Notes: a model not told the origin generated them from the letters alone. Counted from the stretch's first letter, positions 50,577 to 62,612 are shown. The stretch: 64,000 bases of DNA from Micromussa lordhowensis (GCA_964020085.1 OZ026602.1:30032977-30096976), one strand, 5' to 3'. Numbers and translations are program-made.

Positions 50577-51770
50577 ATGAGTTATGCCAATCTTGCCATG
50601 GGTGAAATTGATCTAAAAGCTAAGTTTTTGGCTCCGATTAAGCCGTCCTTATGGTGGCGGTATCGCGACGACGTTTTTGATCTTTGCAGCTAGACCTTCC
50701 TGCTCTACATCAATTCACGGATTTTATTAATTCTCTCTACCCTACTATTAAATTTGAGTTAGTTTTTTCTGAGCATGAGCTCCATGTACTAGATCTCACT
50801 TTATATCTTATAGATGGGTTTATTAGGACAGATGTTTACTCCAAAGCTACAGACAGTCATTTACATCTTCCACCTACTAGCTGCCATCCTAAGCATCCTT
50901 TTGGAGTAGCCACGAGATTGAAAAGAAATTGCTCTGATGAAACTTTCTTTGCTGAGAGAACAGCTGAGTACAAAGGGTATCTTCTTAATCAAGGCTATCC
51001 TTCTAAATTAGTTAACGATCAATTCTCCAAAGCCTCCGCCATTTCTAGGACTGATCTACTCAGGACTCGTGCAAAAGCAGCAAAGAAATTATTTCCCTTT
51101 GTTGTTACTTTCAATCCAAATTTACCCGATGAGGGGAATATAATTAGAAAGCATTTGTTATCTTACAATCCAATCCAAAATTAAAAGAACTTTTCCCTCG
51201 AGGCTCTGTCATACCAGCTTTTCGTCATTCAAAAAATCTCAAAGAATTGCTTGCACCATCTCGTTTCAAAATAGCGGAGGAGGGTCAAACTAGTCATCAC
51301 AACAATGGTTGTTTCAAATGCGACAGAAATAGATGCGACCTTTGTCAGAATTTCTTTGTGGAATCCAAATCGTTTCCCAGTTTTCGGACGGGCAAAAACT
51401 ACAATATTCATCCCAGACTTTCCTGTGATTCCAAAAACGTTATTTATTTGGCCTCTTGCAAGAAATGTCGCTTGCAATATGTAGGGTCTACCACCACTGA
51501 TTTTAGAATTAGGTTTTGCAATCACAAGTCTGCCATGCTCACAAAAAAACTTGTGAGGTGGCAGTGTATTTCAACAAAATTCCACACACTTTGGGTGATT
51601 TTTCGTTTCAATGCATCGATCAGGTGCAGGCCCATAACTACTCAGAAGAAATCAAAAGATTGTTAATAACAAAAGAGGCTTATTGGAGTGCTCAGCTGTT
51701 CTCTTTAGCGCCACATGGCTTCAATAAAAGGAAGGAGTTTCATTCCAAAAACAGAATTTGTTTTAATTAA
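50577..51770 (+). pseudogene. Penelope-like element: RT end and GIY-YIG nuclease
   Basis: The first frame gives SYANLAMGEID and then WRYRDDVFD (50655-50682), the catalytic YxDD-type box of Penelope reverse transcriptase. The next frame (50684-51184) contains the thumb part with a RTDVYSKATDSH block, LPPTSCHPKHPF and a PFVVTFNPNLP segment. A further shift leads to the C-terminal GIY-YIG-type nuclease: C-x2-C knuckles (CFKCDRNRC), VIYLASCKKC and LQYVGSTTTDFRIRFCNHKSAM, ending near 51770. At least three frame changes. The element is 5'-truncated and inserted in the alpha-kinase-like sequence. Confidence 0.85.
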
Positions 51771-52640
51771 TTTTCTCTGTTATAGCTTACGTTCTTGCAT
51801 GGGTATTCGTTCAAAGGCCCTTTTCCTGGATTTTGTCAGCCTTTTAGATGCTGAATAGACCCAAAGGCTCTGCCTGGGGAATTTATTATAATTCACATTG
51901 TTTAAGGGCCCCTCCAGGGATTTTGTTGTTTTTAGCCCTTTCAGGCTCCAAAGGCCTCGTTTTGGGATTTTGTTACGTAGTATAATTGCATTAGGCTAGG
52001 TTATACTTCTTCAGACTTCTATTTCTACCGCATTGCATTGCCTCTTCAGTTATCATATCCGTCAAAGCCAGTGTATAGTTATAGTTTTTAGTTTTATCTC
52101 TCTTCTCTTGTTAATTACTTTCATAGTGTCGTTCGCCATTTTTCACCCCGCTGATTTTGTCGTCCCTTAATTAGCACGTTTTTTCGTTCCATTTTGTTAT
52201 CCTGTTTCGTATCACTTGTATTAAGTAATCATTAGCACTTTAATCTTATTTTAGGTTAATTACGTTCATAGTGTCATTTTTCTTTGATTCTGCATTTTTC
52301 GCCTCGTTGATTTTGCCTTTTGTCGTTCCTTAATTAGCACGTTTTTTTTTTTCTATCTTGTTATCCTGTTTCGTAACACTTATATTACGTAATCATTAGC
52401 ACTTTAATCCTATTTAAACTTGGTTTTTATTTCATCGTTGTAAATAACTGAAGAAGGTCTTGGACCGAAACGTTTTTATTAAATTTTTTAAACCTTTTTA
52501 ACGTCAGAAGTTGTCCATTCTCGCTTCTTCTTAACTTTTTACATTGGATTATGCTGTGAGGTTTGGACTGGGAGTCTTACTGATCCTCCTGATGCCGTGG
52601 CACCTTTGTTGGCCTGAGAGATCCACTAACAGTTATATTA
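51771..52640. other. Penelope-like 3' sequence and flank
   Basis: T-rich sequence with an internal duplication: about 52070-52250 and 52250-52420 share TTAGCACTTTAATC and TTAATTAGCACGTTTTTT phrases, giving two copies of roughly 180 bp. GACCGAAACGTTTTTATTAAA near 52463-52483 is the sort of 3' end found behind Penelope-like nucleases. No gene here. Confidence 0.5.
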
Positions 52641-52644
52641 GAGC

Positions 52645-53032
52645 TAAATTAGAGCTTAAATTGATCATTTGATTTGCGGCACTAATTTAGACATGCTTAA
52701 CCTCTACGATTTCACTTAAATGACCTCACTATGTCTTTACGGTGGGTTGAATTAGCCAATCATGGCGACAAGAGCACGGTAAGCAGTCGAATTGGTTATT
52801 TGCTCATATATTTCAGTCTCTCTCTCTTTTGAGGCCAGGAAGACTAAACACAAAGCTAAATTAGAGCTTAAATTGATCATTTGATTCGCGGCACTAATTT
52901 AGACATGCTTAACCTCTACGATTTCACTTAAGTGACCTCACTATGTCTTTACGGTGGGTTGAATTAGTCAATCATTGCAACAAGAGCACGGTAAGCAGTT
53001 GAATTGGTTATTTGCTCATATATTTCAGCGAA
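52645..53032. repeat. Tandem duplication, about 180-bp core, 208-bp step
   Basis: GCTAAATTAGAGCTTAAATT begins both copies (about 52647 and 52856) and they run parallel through GACATGCTTAACCTCTACG, GTCTTTACGGTGGG and GAGCACGGTAAGCAGT to CATATATTTCAG. They differ at only a handful of positions. A TTTTGAGGCCAGGAAGACTAA phrase between the copies also occurs in the long inverted repeat that follows. Confidence 0.85.
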
Positions 53033-53064
53033 AATGTAGCCCTTACGTGACCGATTTCATTTCA

Positions 53065-54546
53065 ATATCTGTCTGGATTCGCAAAAACGTGGCTACAGAA
53101 TTTGACTTGTCACTGATAATCTTGATACAATTCTGTCCTAGAGCTAGCTTTCCACAAGGCTTATCGTAGCTCAAATAAAAGGGGATAACTCTCCTGTATG
53201 CCTTTTGAGGCCAGCCAGGAAGACTAATTTCACTGTCTTTTCGTTGAATCATGAATTGTTCAATTTAATTAAGAGTGCTTTTAACATGAAATTGGAGTCT
53301 AAATCAACAGGAACGTACACTATGTCAAGACCGCGGCGTAGAGCTTATCTATAACTTTCTAAAGACCTGCATCGTCCGCAATGGACAGAACAAAAGCTTC
53401 CTACATCAAGAATCGATTAAACTTCCACCAAAATAAGCCATAGTTAGCAGTAAGCGAACACTCAACATGTTGTTGTTAGGTCAATTATCGCCCGGAAGCC
53501 ACGCAAATAAATTTCTTCCGCGCTAGCGATTCACAGACAGCTCTGTTAGTTAGCTAAGCCGAGAATGCCTAAAATTGATAAAACAAGGAAATTCTACTCA
53601 CGATCAGTGCTTTTCCTCTGCTCGTGGCCATGCTTTGCTCGCAAATAGCAATGTCCAGGATGAACTTGATTTTTGTCGAGCGCGGAACAGCAGATCCAGA
53701 TTTCAACAGATTTCAGATTTCAAGTCTTTAGCTACATCAAAGTTCAGAGCAAATAACGCCAACAGCAGCTACAAGTGTCTAGTCCATTGCACGTCTAAGC
53801 CCTAAATTGATGTGGCTAAAGCTTTTTGCTGTCTAAAGCAAGCACCATATTATCATCACAGTGCTAATGGCCCACGTATAGTACGGAGCTAAATGACGTC
53901 CCGTTTTTAGTGGGTCCTTCATCTACGATAATGGACGACGCTTGCTAGCAAATTGTTAGAATTGCACCTTCATTGGACTTAATGATGTCCTCCGGCAAAC
54001 TTCCTTTAGACAACCGTTATAGAACACTGGTCGGTTGGCTCCCTCTCAGAGTCACCGCGCGAACTGAAATTCAGAGGAGTGTAACCTGGGTTATACTTAA
54101 CACCGACTGACAAGGGGAGGGAGGAGTGCAGGGGGTACCGATGAATAATGAAAAAAACTAGATGAATAAACGAAACATGCAGCAAGAAGTCCTCTACACT
54201 TTACACTAGGTAAGATTTACAAGCTGCTGCCATAAGGAAAGCAAAAGGTTAAATAAATAAATAGATTAGAAAGAAAAATCAATAAAAACCGCTAGATGTC
54301 ATTAACACTGTTTTCATAAATCCAGACATATATTTCAATGGATTAATTAAATTCAACAATTCCTGATTCAACGAAAAGACAGTGAAATTAGTCTTCCTGG
54401 CCTCAAAAGGCATAAAGGAGAGTTATCCCCTTTTATTTGAGCTACGATAAGCCTTGTGGAAAGCTAGATCTAGGACAGAATTGTATCAAGATTATCAGTG
54501 ACAAGTCTTCTGTAGCCACGTTTTTGCGAATCTAGACAGATATATA
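53065..54546. repeat. Long inverted repeat with about 205-bp arms
   Basis: Left arm 53065-53272 and right arm 54343-54546 are inverted copies at roughly 90 percent identity, with landmarks CTGATAATCTTGATACAAT, AGGCTTATCGTAGCTCAAAT-type and GTCTTTTCGTTGAATCA. The 1.07-kb middle has no recognised gene; an ORF at 53575-53805 is short and featureless. The structure looks like a foldback transposon or a pair of inverted solo ends. The Kolobok element starts 11 bp past the right arm, so it may have inserted beside or into this repeat. Confidence 0.8.
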
Positions 54547-55115
54547 TTACTGTTAAAGGGAATCTTGGCTGAAAAACAGTTAAGGCCAAAATAATAAGTT
54601 GGTACTGACCTGAGACTGGCAGAGTGGATTAAACTTGATAATTTCTCCCCTAGTTTGAATACCAGTCGTTTACTTTCTCCCTTTCCTGCTTTAAAATTTC
54701 AAGATCGCCGCTATTTTTGTCATTGCAAAGTTTTCTGGGAAATTGTGACGTCAATGCGGGGTAAGGTTTCAACATGGTGCCCAAAGAGTAAACATATTAC
54801 GACATCCTTAGAACTGGTTGATCTTTGCCAGATCTCCAGACGCTGAACTTCACGTTGTAGTGATCCACAAAAGAAAGGTCGATATGCCGTATTGCTGTGC
54901 TGTTGGGTGTAATAACGACTCTAAGACAAGAATCCTTCGATCTCGTTTCATCGAGTACCACTTCAAGGGGAAATTAGGAAAAAGCGACCGGACGCCAATT
55001 TGCCCAAGGTACCCTAGCTTTGTTTGGCTCATTTTGAGCCTCACTGTTTTAATGAAAGTGTGGATCTACAGAATGAACTGATGGCAGGAAAAACTAAAAG
55101 ACGAAGGGAACTTAA

Positions 55116-56515
55116 AGTGCCTATAACCCCCAAAATGTTTTTTCGTTTCCTGAAATCTTTGTATGGAATTACGAAAAATGCCGCAAAAATTTTTGCAATT
55201 GATTTTTTTATGAATTTTTAAAGTGAGCGTTCTTTGTAGCATGACCGAGCAAAGCGGAGAATGGGACTAGTGACGTCATTCCAGGCCTTTGCTCGCATCG
55301 CTTCGGTTATTGTCCTTATATTACGGGTTCAGTGTTTTCAGCGTTCAGTATTTTGTTGAAAGAAGGTTTATTCAACTCAAAAAATACGTAACAATCACAT
55401 CAATTGAGAATGTCGTCCAGCGATAATAGCTTGACTCAAGCTTGGAATTCCGAGGCCGCAGAAACGGAGGTAGAGTACGACTTAGAAGTCGATGTGTGAT
55501 CAAATGCGAGCGAACAAGAAGACAACAATGATGATGTCATATGAACCAGACGATGCCTACGCATCAAGTGGCTCCGATACATGAACTGCTGCTTGCGGTC
55601 TTGCTTCTGTAGCAATCAGTACAACGGTTGAAAAAGTGGCCTGCTCCCTGCTTTTTCTACAACGTTTCGCCACAGGTTTGACTTGCGAGCTTCGAGCGTT
55701 GTGTACCCGAGTTTCCGGACTTTCCAAAGCGTCTTTCTTTCTCTGAATAAAGGGAAACGTAGTAAATTGTTTTAGAGGAATGCACTATTGACAACCAGGT
55801 GACGGTTACAAATGCAAAGTAAGTGAAAGAAACATGGTTACGACGAAATGCAAATGTAGCACGATCGAAAACTACTCATAACACATGAATGCATATTTTG
55901 TTGTCACCTTCGATTGCTTTCGGTTGGCTTACCTTCCATCGAAATATCGAAATACAAGGTACGCGGATCGTTGGGAAGACACAAATCCCAATACCATCCT
56001 TCCGCAGCCTTCTCTGAAAATATATCTTAGCAAAATCAGAAAACATAATCGAGTAATCTTCATCCAGGAAGTGTTTTGAACACACCGCCAAATATTTTGT
56101 TGGTTCCCAACGAGCGCGCTTATGACCCCTTCTTTCTTCTTTTGCGCTTCTCCGTGTCATCAGTCCCGTCAAAACCAATTGGATGAAGGGATATGCCCTT
56201 TCCCTTGTTTGGCCTGTTGTTGTATCTGAAAACAAGGCATTTATCCTGCATTTTCTTTCTTGCAATCGAAGCAAAGACTGTCGTAAACAAGAAGGCGATT
56301 AAAGGCCTGGAATGACGTCACAAATCGCGCTATACTCAGACTTCTTTAAGCGATTCTGCTGCTCGGTCGTGTTTTGAAAAAGTGCGCTTTTTACGATCTT
56401 TAAAAATTCATAAAAAATTCGGGTTTTAACCAATTGCAAAAATTTTTGCGGCATTTTTCCTAATTCCATGCAAAGATTTCACGAAACGAAAAAATTTTTT
56501 GGGGTTATAGGCACT
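55116..56515. mobile_element. Nested TTAA deletion derivative inside the THAP exon
   Basis: A 1,400-bp copy of the element at 3309-4725 in opposite orientation, flanked by TTAA (55112-55115, 56516-56519), with ends AGTGCCTATAAC/GTTATAGGCACT. It lies inside the coding part of the Kolobok THAP exon and splits it between Leu and Lys codons. Its own THAP stub is on the minus strand. Confidence 0.85.
55876..56251 (-). pseudogene. THAP stub of the nested element
   Basis: Minus-strand counterpart of 3575-3811, from ATG 56251. Compared with that copy the early Cys spacing is disturbed (an Arg-Tyr replaces the second Cys region) but the part KRARWEPTKYLAVCSKHFLDE, holding the Trp, second Cys and His of the THAP zinc site, is readable here in another frame, followed by an IYFQRRL-type continuation. 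No catalytic domain follows. Confidence 0.6.
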
Positions 56516-58440
56516 TTAAAAGCAAAGTTGTTCCTACCAAATTCGCACACAAACAAACACCCAAAGCACGCAGCAGCAGTGTAGCAAGAGCAGCGAAACG
56601 GAAACGTCAAGAGGTGAGGACACATTTTCTCTACGTTTTATGTTGTTGGCTGTCTTGTTTTTTGTTTTGGTAGCATGGTTGGTGTATACTAATATAAGTT
56701 AACTTAAACAGTTGTGTTCTCTATGGACTTGCCAGATAATGGATGACCTTCAGCTGAGTCCCCCGAAGCTGAGCAAAGTGGAGAAGGAATTAACCCAACA
56801 TGAGGAAAGCTCACCAGCTCACCGCCTCTGCAGTAACCAGTACCAGCACTAGTACAGCGGCCAATTTAAAATGTTCTGAAACAGCTAGTTCAATAGTAGA
56901 GAAAACGTTAGTTAGTTTAGAAGAAATTCAGTTTGATAATGATACCAGCAATCAGAGAACTATGGTTGACGCAAGCATGCAATTTCCACTTGATATCGCT
57001 GAAGATATTTTTCATGAACATTCTTACTGTTCCCATAAAGTTGAGGAACAATCAACTCCTATCCTTGACAGTAGTTGTGAAGCTGAGGATACCCAAGTTA
57101 TTCAATCAAAAAAGGCTGATGACCTTTCATTGTCACCACCATTCTCTCCAGATCCTGAAGGTGCTGAGCTTGACCCAGACTATGAACCAGAATATGCAAA
57201 TTCCTCCCAGTCTTCTCAAACTTGTGAAAATGTTGAAAGCTTAAATCCTGCAAGCTCAAAAAGAATTTTGCTAGTTTATGAAGAGAACCTCTATGAACTA
57301 ATGAAGTCTTGTCCCAGATGTGGTAGTCCTGTTAATGGTGATGAGATACAAGAGAGAGAGAATGAAGGGTCGCAGTTCTCAGTGAAGCTCAGTTGTTTAA
57401 GTGGCTGCAATTTCATCTGGCAGTCACAGCCTTCAATCCCAGGGGTAAAAGGAGAAGGGAATTTAGCACTGTCTGCTGGGCTTTTCTTCAGTGGAATTCA
57501 GTTTGCAAAATTTCAACAGTTTTCCTTGGCCATTAACTTAAAATCTATAGGAGAGAACTGTTACTATACTTGAGAGGCAAGTATGTTTTCCCTGTCGTTG
57601 ATACACACTGGGAAAAAGAACAGACCAGACTGATAAATACACTTAAAGATAGGGTAGAGCCTGTTACCCTAGCTGGTGACAGCCATTGTGATTCCCCTGG
57701 CCACAGCGCAAAATATGGAACTTACACAATGTTGGATGTGGCTAGTGACCAGGTTGTGGACTTTAAGGTCGTTTCAGTATGTGAAATGAAAAACTCAAAT
57801 GCCATGGAAAAGAAGGGATTTATTGACACTAAATTTTATTGAAGAAGCTGGAATGCATGTTGCAGGTGTCTCGACTGATTCACATCCCCGGATAAAAAAG
57901 TACATGAGAGAGGAACAAAAAAATAAAAAGCACTATATCAATCTGTGGCATGCAATAAAAACTGTCACAAAAAAATCTATGCATCGTCCAAGAAAAAGGG
58001 GTGTGAAAAATTAAGCCAGTGGGTTCTGTCAATTACAAACCATTTTTGGTGGAGCATTGAAACTTGTGAGGGAGATGCTGACATTCTGAAGGAGAAATGG
58101 CTTTCTATTACAAGCCACATTGTAAATCGCCATGAGTTCCCTAACAATAAAGCTTTTAAGAAGTGTGAGCATGGGGTCCTTGATGGCAGTGCCAGACGCA
58201 AGAAGTGGCTTACACCTGGCTCTCCACCACACAGTGCTTTACTGAAAATCATCCAGGACACCAGGTTGCAGAAGACTGTTCCCCACCTCACCGACTGTAT
58301 ACGTACTACTGCACTAGAAGAATACCACTCTCTTTACTTGAAACATCTTCCAAAGCACACACACTACAGCCACAAGGTCATAGAGAAGGCAACAAAGCTT
58401 GTTGCCCTTGATCACAACCACAATTCCTCAAGACAACAGG

Positions 58441-59199
58441 TATGACCCATGGTGCTGTTACAATGTATGTGTTTGGTAATTCAACTGACCACATGATAAT
58501 TCTAGGTACTGTACAGAACGTTTTAAACCTGCCTGCTCAGTTGTACTTATGAATTCTCATAAAAGATCCTTCTCTGAATTAAAACAAATGATCTTTCTAT
58601 TTTTGAATCAAAAAGTTAACTTCACCATTTGTTTTTCAACATGTACCTAAACTGTATGTATCTCTGTCAAAATTGCAATTCCATTAAATTTGGTTTCCAT
58701 CCAACCTGTAAAGCTAGGCACACACTTGGGGACTAGTCCCAGGGCCCTGTCAAAGGGACTTATCCCCTAGTGTGCACACACTAGAAAATTGACAGATTTG
58801 TGGGACTATTGGTCCCTGCAACTAGTCCTAGAAATCAAACCAGCTTAATTTGTGGAACTAGTCGCAGGGACCAAAATAGTATTCCCTGCGACTAAAATTT
58901 TGATACAAAATAATGAGTACATACTAGGGGGCTGGTCCCCGAAGCAAGTCGCTGCGACAAGTCCTCGCGACTAGTCCCCTAGTGTGTGCCTAGCTTAAAA
59001 GAAACACTTAAATGTGTTTTTTTAACCCCAGTTGATTGGAAAAGCCCTGAATTACTGGTATGCTTTTCCGGTATGGTTGGGAACTACAAGTTTCATAACA
59101 AAAAAAGGGACAATGTTTCATTGCTTTTTAATGGCATCTGGGTTAAAAAATTGAGAAAATTTGAGAAAGTTGACTGTTAACATCTATTCTGTACTTCAG
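58441..59199. other. Intron 2 of the transposase, carrying a MITE
   Basis: Donor GTATGA after CAACAG at 58440 and acceptor CTTCAG at 59199. The intron contains no coding signal other than the MITE at 58712-58996. Confidence 0.5.
58712..58996. mobile_element. Inverted-end MITE with TAA duplication
   Basis: The ends AGCTAGGCACACACT..GGGGACTAGTCCC and the complement at 58970-58996 form a long hairpin, and inner GGGACTAGTC/GACTAGTCCC repeats recur. TAA precedes and follows the element, the TWA-type duplication of PIF/Harbinger-like MITEs. No coding content. Confidence 0.75.
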
Positions 59200-60065
59200 G
59201 CACAAATTCAATGCGGTGGGAGGGAAGGGGAGCTACAATTTAGAATTGCCTGGAGCAAGGTGACTAAGTGACATGCAGCTGAATCTGTGCTGGAGCCAAA
59301 AGACCACAGCTATTTCCAGGATATGTTTTGTGATAGCATACAGCAAACTGAATCAGTAAGCTCAGTGAGATCACAGAGCCAGGGTGTTATCACAAGAAAA
59401 CCTAAAGACACCAGGCACATAATGGCACCACCCCAGAGGCCCCCCAGGCAAGAAATCATCAAAGACAAAATAGTCCACTCGAGGTTCAAAAATAAGAAAG
59501 ACAGTGCAGAGTCCAAGACACTGTGAATTTAATAGTCTACAATAAATTTCATTTCTATCTTCAGTCAGGTCACATGCATAGGGTGTTAATGCTACAGTTG
59601 CACACACAGTCTCTTTGTTGAAAAAGTCGGATGCTCATTTTATTATAAAATTTTGATTGTCACAGACATGTAACTCCCACAAAATAATCAGCTCAAATCA
59701 ATAATGGACAGAAGGTCTACTGACAGGCTAGGTATGCACAAAAATCGCATCACAACCAAAATTACCCATGTCATTTTCTATTGACTAAAAACCCTGTTTT
59801 TCCAAGTTAATTACCTTAAGTATACAAACTGAGTGTAAGCCAACCAAAGGCAAGTTCTGTAAAAACAGAAAAATTGTTTGCATTTGTTATGACATACACT
59901 TAAATATTTTTGAGACTGGTATTTTCTTGGAGGACGCATATACAAACAAGAGTAGACTTTTCAAGTTTTTGTTCTTAGTAGAAAGATTGGTATTTACTGA
60001 ATGTTTACGTAAATAAAGAACATTTTATAATTCAAACTTGATGTTTTAATTTTGCTGGAAATTAC

Positions 60066-60467
60066 TCACTCATTGGGGAGATCACTGGGTAACACGTTAA
60101 AACTATCCATTCCCTGCACAAGATGTTTAATCCTAACAATGGTCGTTTTAAGCACTGCTCGCATCAAACAAACTGCTGCAAAATCATCGTGATGAGTGAT
60201 GCATGAAATCGGCTGACTGATAAAATCGGCCAGGGCTGACACCTCAGACACCTCCCTACAACATAAACATTCTCTGGGATGGTTCAGCATTCCCGTGTTG
60301 CAGTTTTCACAAATACACCATTCTAAACCAACTAAGCGCCCAATCCGTTCTTCGGCACTATCATCTTTCCAGTCATCTTCATCGCTAGAAGTCGAACTTG
60401 CTTCGTCCGAACCGTATTCTGGCTCAAAACTGTACGGATTCACATAAAACTCCTCCGCGGATGCCAT
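60066..60467 (-). CDS. P2X7-C-like (zinc ballast) protein of the transposon
   Basis: From ATG 60467 (MASAEEFY), 133 residues; an upstream in-frame ATG at 60606-60608 would add 47 hydrophobic residues and is less likely. An acidic Ser/Asp/Glu-rich start (SDEASSTSSDEDD) is followed by RIGRLVGLEWCICENC, CLCCREVSEV and ITHHDDFAAVCL, the Cys/His pattern of the intracellular C-terminal domain of P2X7 receptors, which also occurs alone in transposons. No stop or frameshift. It runs opposite to the transposase and ends near 60066. Its role in transposition is not known. Confidence 0.75.
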   Translation of the reverse strand: MASAEEFYVNPYSFEPEYGSDEASSTSSDEDDWKDDSAEERIGRLVGLEWCICENCNTGMLNHPRECLCCREVSEVSALADFISQPISCITHHDDFAAVCLMRAVLKTTIVRIKHLVQGMDSFNVLPSDLPNE

Positions 60468-61299
60468 CTTGATCCCCGCAGTGACGTCAAAATTTCCCAC
60501 GAAACATTGCGAAAAAAATATGGCAACGAGTGCGATTTTCAAACCCAACTTCAAGCGCCTCACATTTGCATAGGCTGCCGAAAATGCCACTTTGAATACC
60601 TGGGACATTTAAAGTACATGATAAAGTATAGTTTGGGAGCAAAACTATTTTTCAGCCAAGATTCCCTTTAAGTTTTTTGCTTAATCTAGGTTCCAGTCCC
60701 CTCACCTTTATTTTAATATATAAATAGCTGTTTTAAATTTCAACGGTTACTTTTGAAAATGTATGTAGAGTACATACGAAATGTCAAGTCGTAATCAAAA
60801 TGAACAAGTTCAATATGTTTATCAATGCTGTTTGTGTCTTATTTTTGATTAAAAGAGCACACCTTGATGTAGTGCCTCTGTCGCCTCAATGAAATAGCCC
60901 GCATGCAACATCTCAGAAAGAAAAATGGTCGAGCAGTATATTCAAATAAATATAAATTTGGATAAACAATTAAGGATAAAAATGAGCGAAAGAAGTTTTA
61001 CACGTTTCGATGACTCGTCATTTTCAAGTGCAGAGAGAATGAAATTGATAAATGAATATATACCGCGCGAGGTAAAAAACCATTAAGGTGTAGTGAAGTG
61101 CACATGGAAATGGTGACAAATTTTAATTAATAGTTTTGGGCGTAAGGATTGCCAGCTCAAAATGTGCGAAATTTAATTGACTCGAAAATAAGATGCGATG
61201 AGGCATTTACTTTATGAGGAACTTTTAGCACCATAAGTAAGACGCTGAGCAGAGCGAACCGGGTTAAATGTTGTTCGACCAACGCACCCCTTATGGGGT

Positions 61300-61823
61300 C
61301 TGATTTTTTTAATTCTCTGAAGACATCTAAGAAAGGAAAGAGATATGACGAACCTTTCAAGCATGTCTTTACAATTCAGAGGGCATGAAATCTTTTTTCA
61401 ACTGCAGCTATCCTCTTTATGGGCGTCGATGTCTTTTTGTTTGAGCTTCATCCCACAAATGCAATGTACTTCTTTCATGACACATCGATCTGAACGAAAC
61501 GAAGTGTCGCCTCTCTTGACCTTTTCCGTACAATGGCTGCAGATCATTTCCATTTGAGGGCAATTGTTGGCGTGATCTTTGACCATGTCGAGGGTAAAAG
61601 TCGCATAACAACCAAGGCACTGTCCTTGAAATGTGGACAGCTCCTTGCATGCAAAGGTATTTTTGCAAAACTGGCCCACCCTTTGTTGACACATCGGTCA
61701 AGAAATTAGTCTTCCAGTTTTGCCGAGTTCTTCCACACAGAAGCCACAAAATGAGTGACCGCATGGGGCAGCCATCTGCACCAATACAACAGACTTGGTA
61801 CTGCAAAAAACGACGAACATTTT
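61300..61823 (-). pseudogene. TRAF-like RING plus TRAF-type zinc fingers, pseudo-exon
   Basis: After a TTTGCAG acceptor near 61798 one frame reads CGHSFCGFCVEEL, the second half of a RING finger, then a TGA, then VGQFCKNTFACKEL, CLGCYATFTLDMVKDHANNC, CSHCTEKVKRGD and CICGMKLKQKDIDAHKEDSC: TRAF-type zinc fingers in the usual C-x2-C..H-x3-C order. A second TGA at 61396-61398 precedes a further CPLNCKDML finger start. No TRAF C-terminal (MATH) domain was seen. With two stops it is a pseudogene or an exon fragment of a TRAF family gene. Confidence 0.65.
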
Positions 61824-62500
61824 TCGTAAATTTGTGGAAGTGTATTTAGTATGAATCAGGACTGTAAAGACCAGCGGGACAAAGAAGCGAAATAGCTGTT
61901 CAAGTTATGAAGATGACATGCAATAAGAATGAAGCTTAAATGCCATAAAAAAGACACATCTTACCAAACATTGCACATGAACTCCTCGGGAAAGTCATGT
62001 CTGTAACTGACGTGGTCGAATATGTTTCGAGATGGCGAGTAGAAGCTCATGGCGGGTAAATAGAAGATTACTCAGTTCCAATTCAACGACGATACAAATA
62101 AGTGAAAAGTGTCCAGCGAGAATCTAATCCCTGTCTGGCATTTGTCAGAAACTGCAATTTGACACTAGATCATACCTTTCTGGTTCTGCTGAAAGTTGAA
62201 GTTCTTATGAAGTACATAATAACTGACTCTTACTTGAAAGGCCTTTTGAAGAAAGGAATCAATCATGCTTTATTTTTTTTTCGAAATACCACCGCTCTTC
62301 ATTCGGAGATATTCCAGATTTTGTGAAAAATTGGTGACATAATAAGTGGTTCCTGTGAACGACAACTCACAAAATATAAAATTTCTCTGTAAATGCACAA
62401 ACATTGCTTGTCAGACAAGATATAAAATGCCCTGATAAAATGACTCCCATTGGTCGAATTTATACTAGAGACGAACTATCCAGCAGAGACGAATTATTTA

Positions 62501-62612
62501 ACAATTATCCTGCGAAATCGCGCGGAATATCGTCTGATACTTAGCCAACGAGGCCGTAGGCCGAGTCGGCTAAAATCAGACGATATTCCGCGAGATTGAG
62601 CAGGATAATTGT
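62501..62612. repeat. Near-perfect 112-bp foldback
   Basis: ACAATTATCCTGC..CGCGCGGAATATCGTCTGA at 62501-62552 pairs with TCAGACGATATTCCGCG..GCAGGATAATTGT type sequence at 62574-62612, with GCCGACTCGG/CCGAGTCGGC-like inner pairing. It looks like a small foldback element. ATCGTCTG recurs just downstream in a smaller hairpin at 62823-62862. Confidence 0.7.

Larger units (their letters stand above)
54884..59526 (+). pseudogene. Kolobok-like THAP transposase, broken
   Basis: Exon 1 starts at ATG 54884 with MPYCCAVGCNND, a THAP C-x4-C start; after a frame change HFEPHCF (THAP second half) leads to a basic KTKRRREL segment interrupted by the nested element at 55116 and resuming at 56516, donor GTGAGG near 56620. 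Exon 2 (about 56737-58440, donor GTATGA) has a Ser/Glu-rich spacer, a CPRCG/C-x3-C ribbon, a TLAGDSHCDSPGH catalytic-type block, VSTDSHPRIKKYM, LWHAIKTVTKK and a long helical end. Exon 3 (59200-59526) has an LQFRIAWSKVTK block, then a TGA and a DHSYFQDMF end. Frameshifts near 57570, 57830 and in the A7 run near 57970 break it. Asp in GDSH and STDSH are likely DDE residues. Confidence 0.75.
54557..60667. mobile_element. Kolobok-type transposon, THAP transposase plus P2X7-C gene
   Basis: TTAA at 54553-54556 and 60668-60671 flanks inverted ends AGGGAATCTTGGCTGAAAAA and its complement. TTAAAGGRR is the known start of Kolobok/T2-type ends, and the TTAA duplication and THAP transposase agree with that. 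Inside are a three-exon transposase on the plus strand, a P2X7-C-like gene on the minus strand, a nested TTAA deletion derivative (55116-56515) and a TAA-flanked MITE (58712-58996). The transposase has several frameshifts, so the copy is inactive. Confidence 0.85.
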
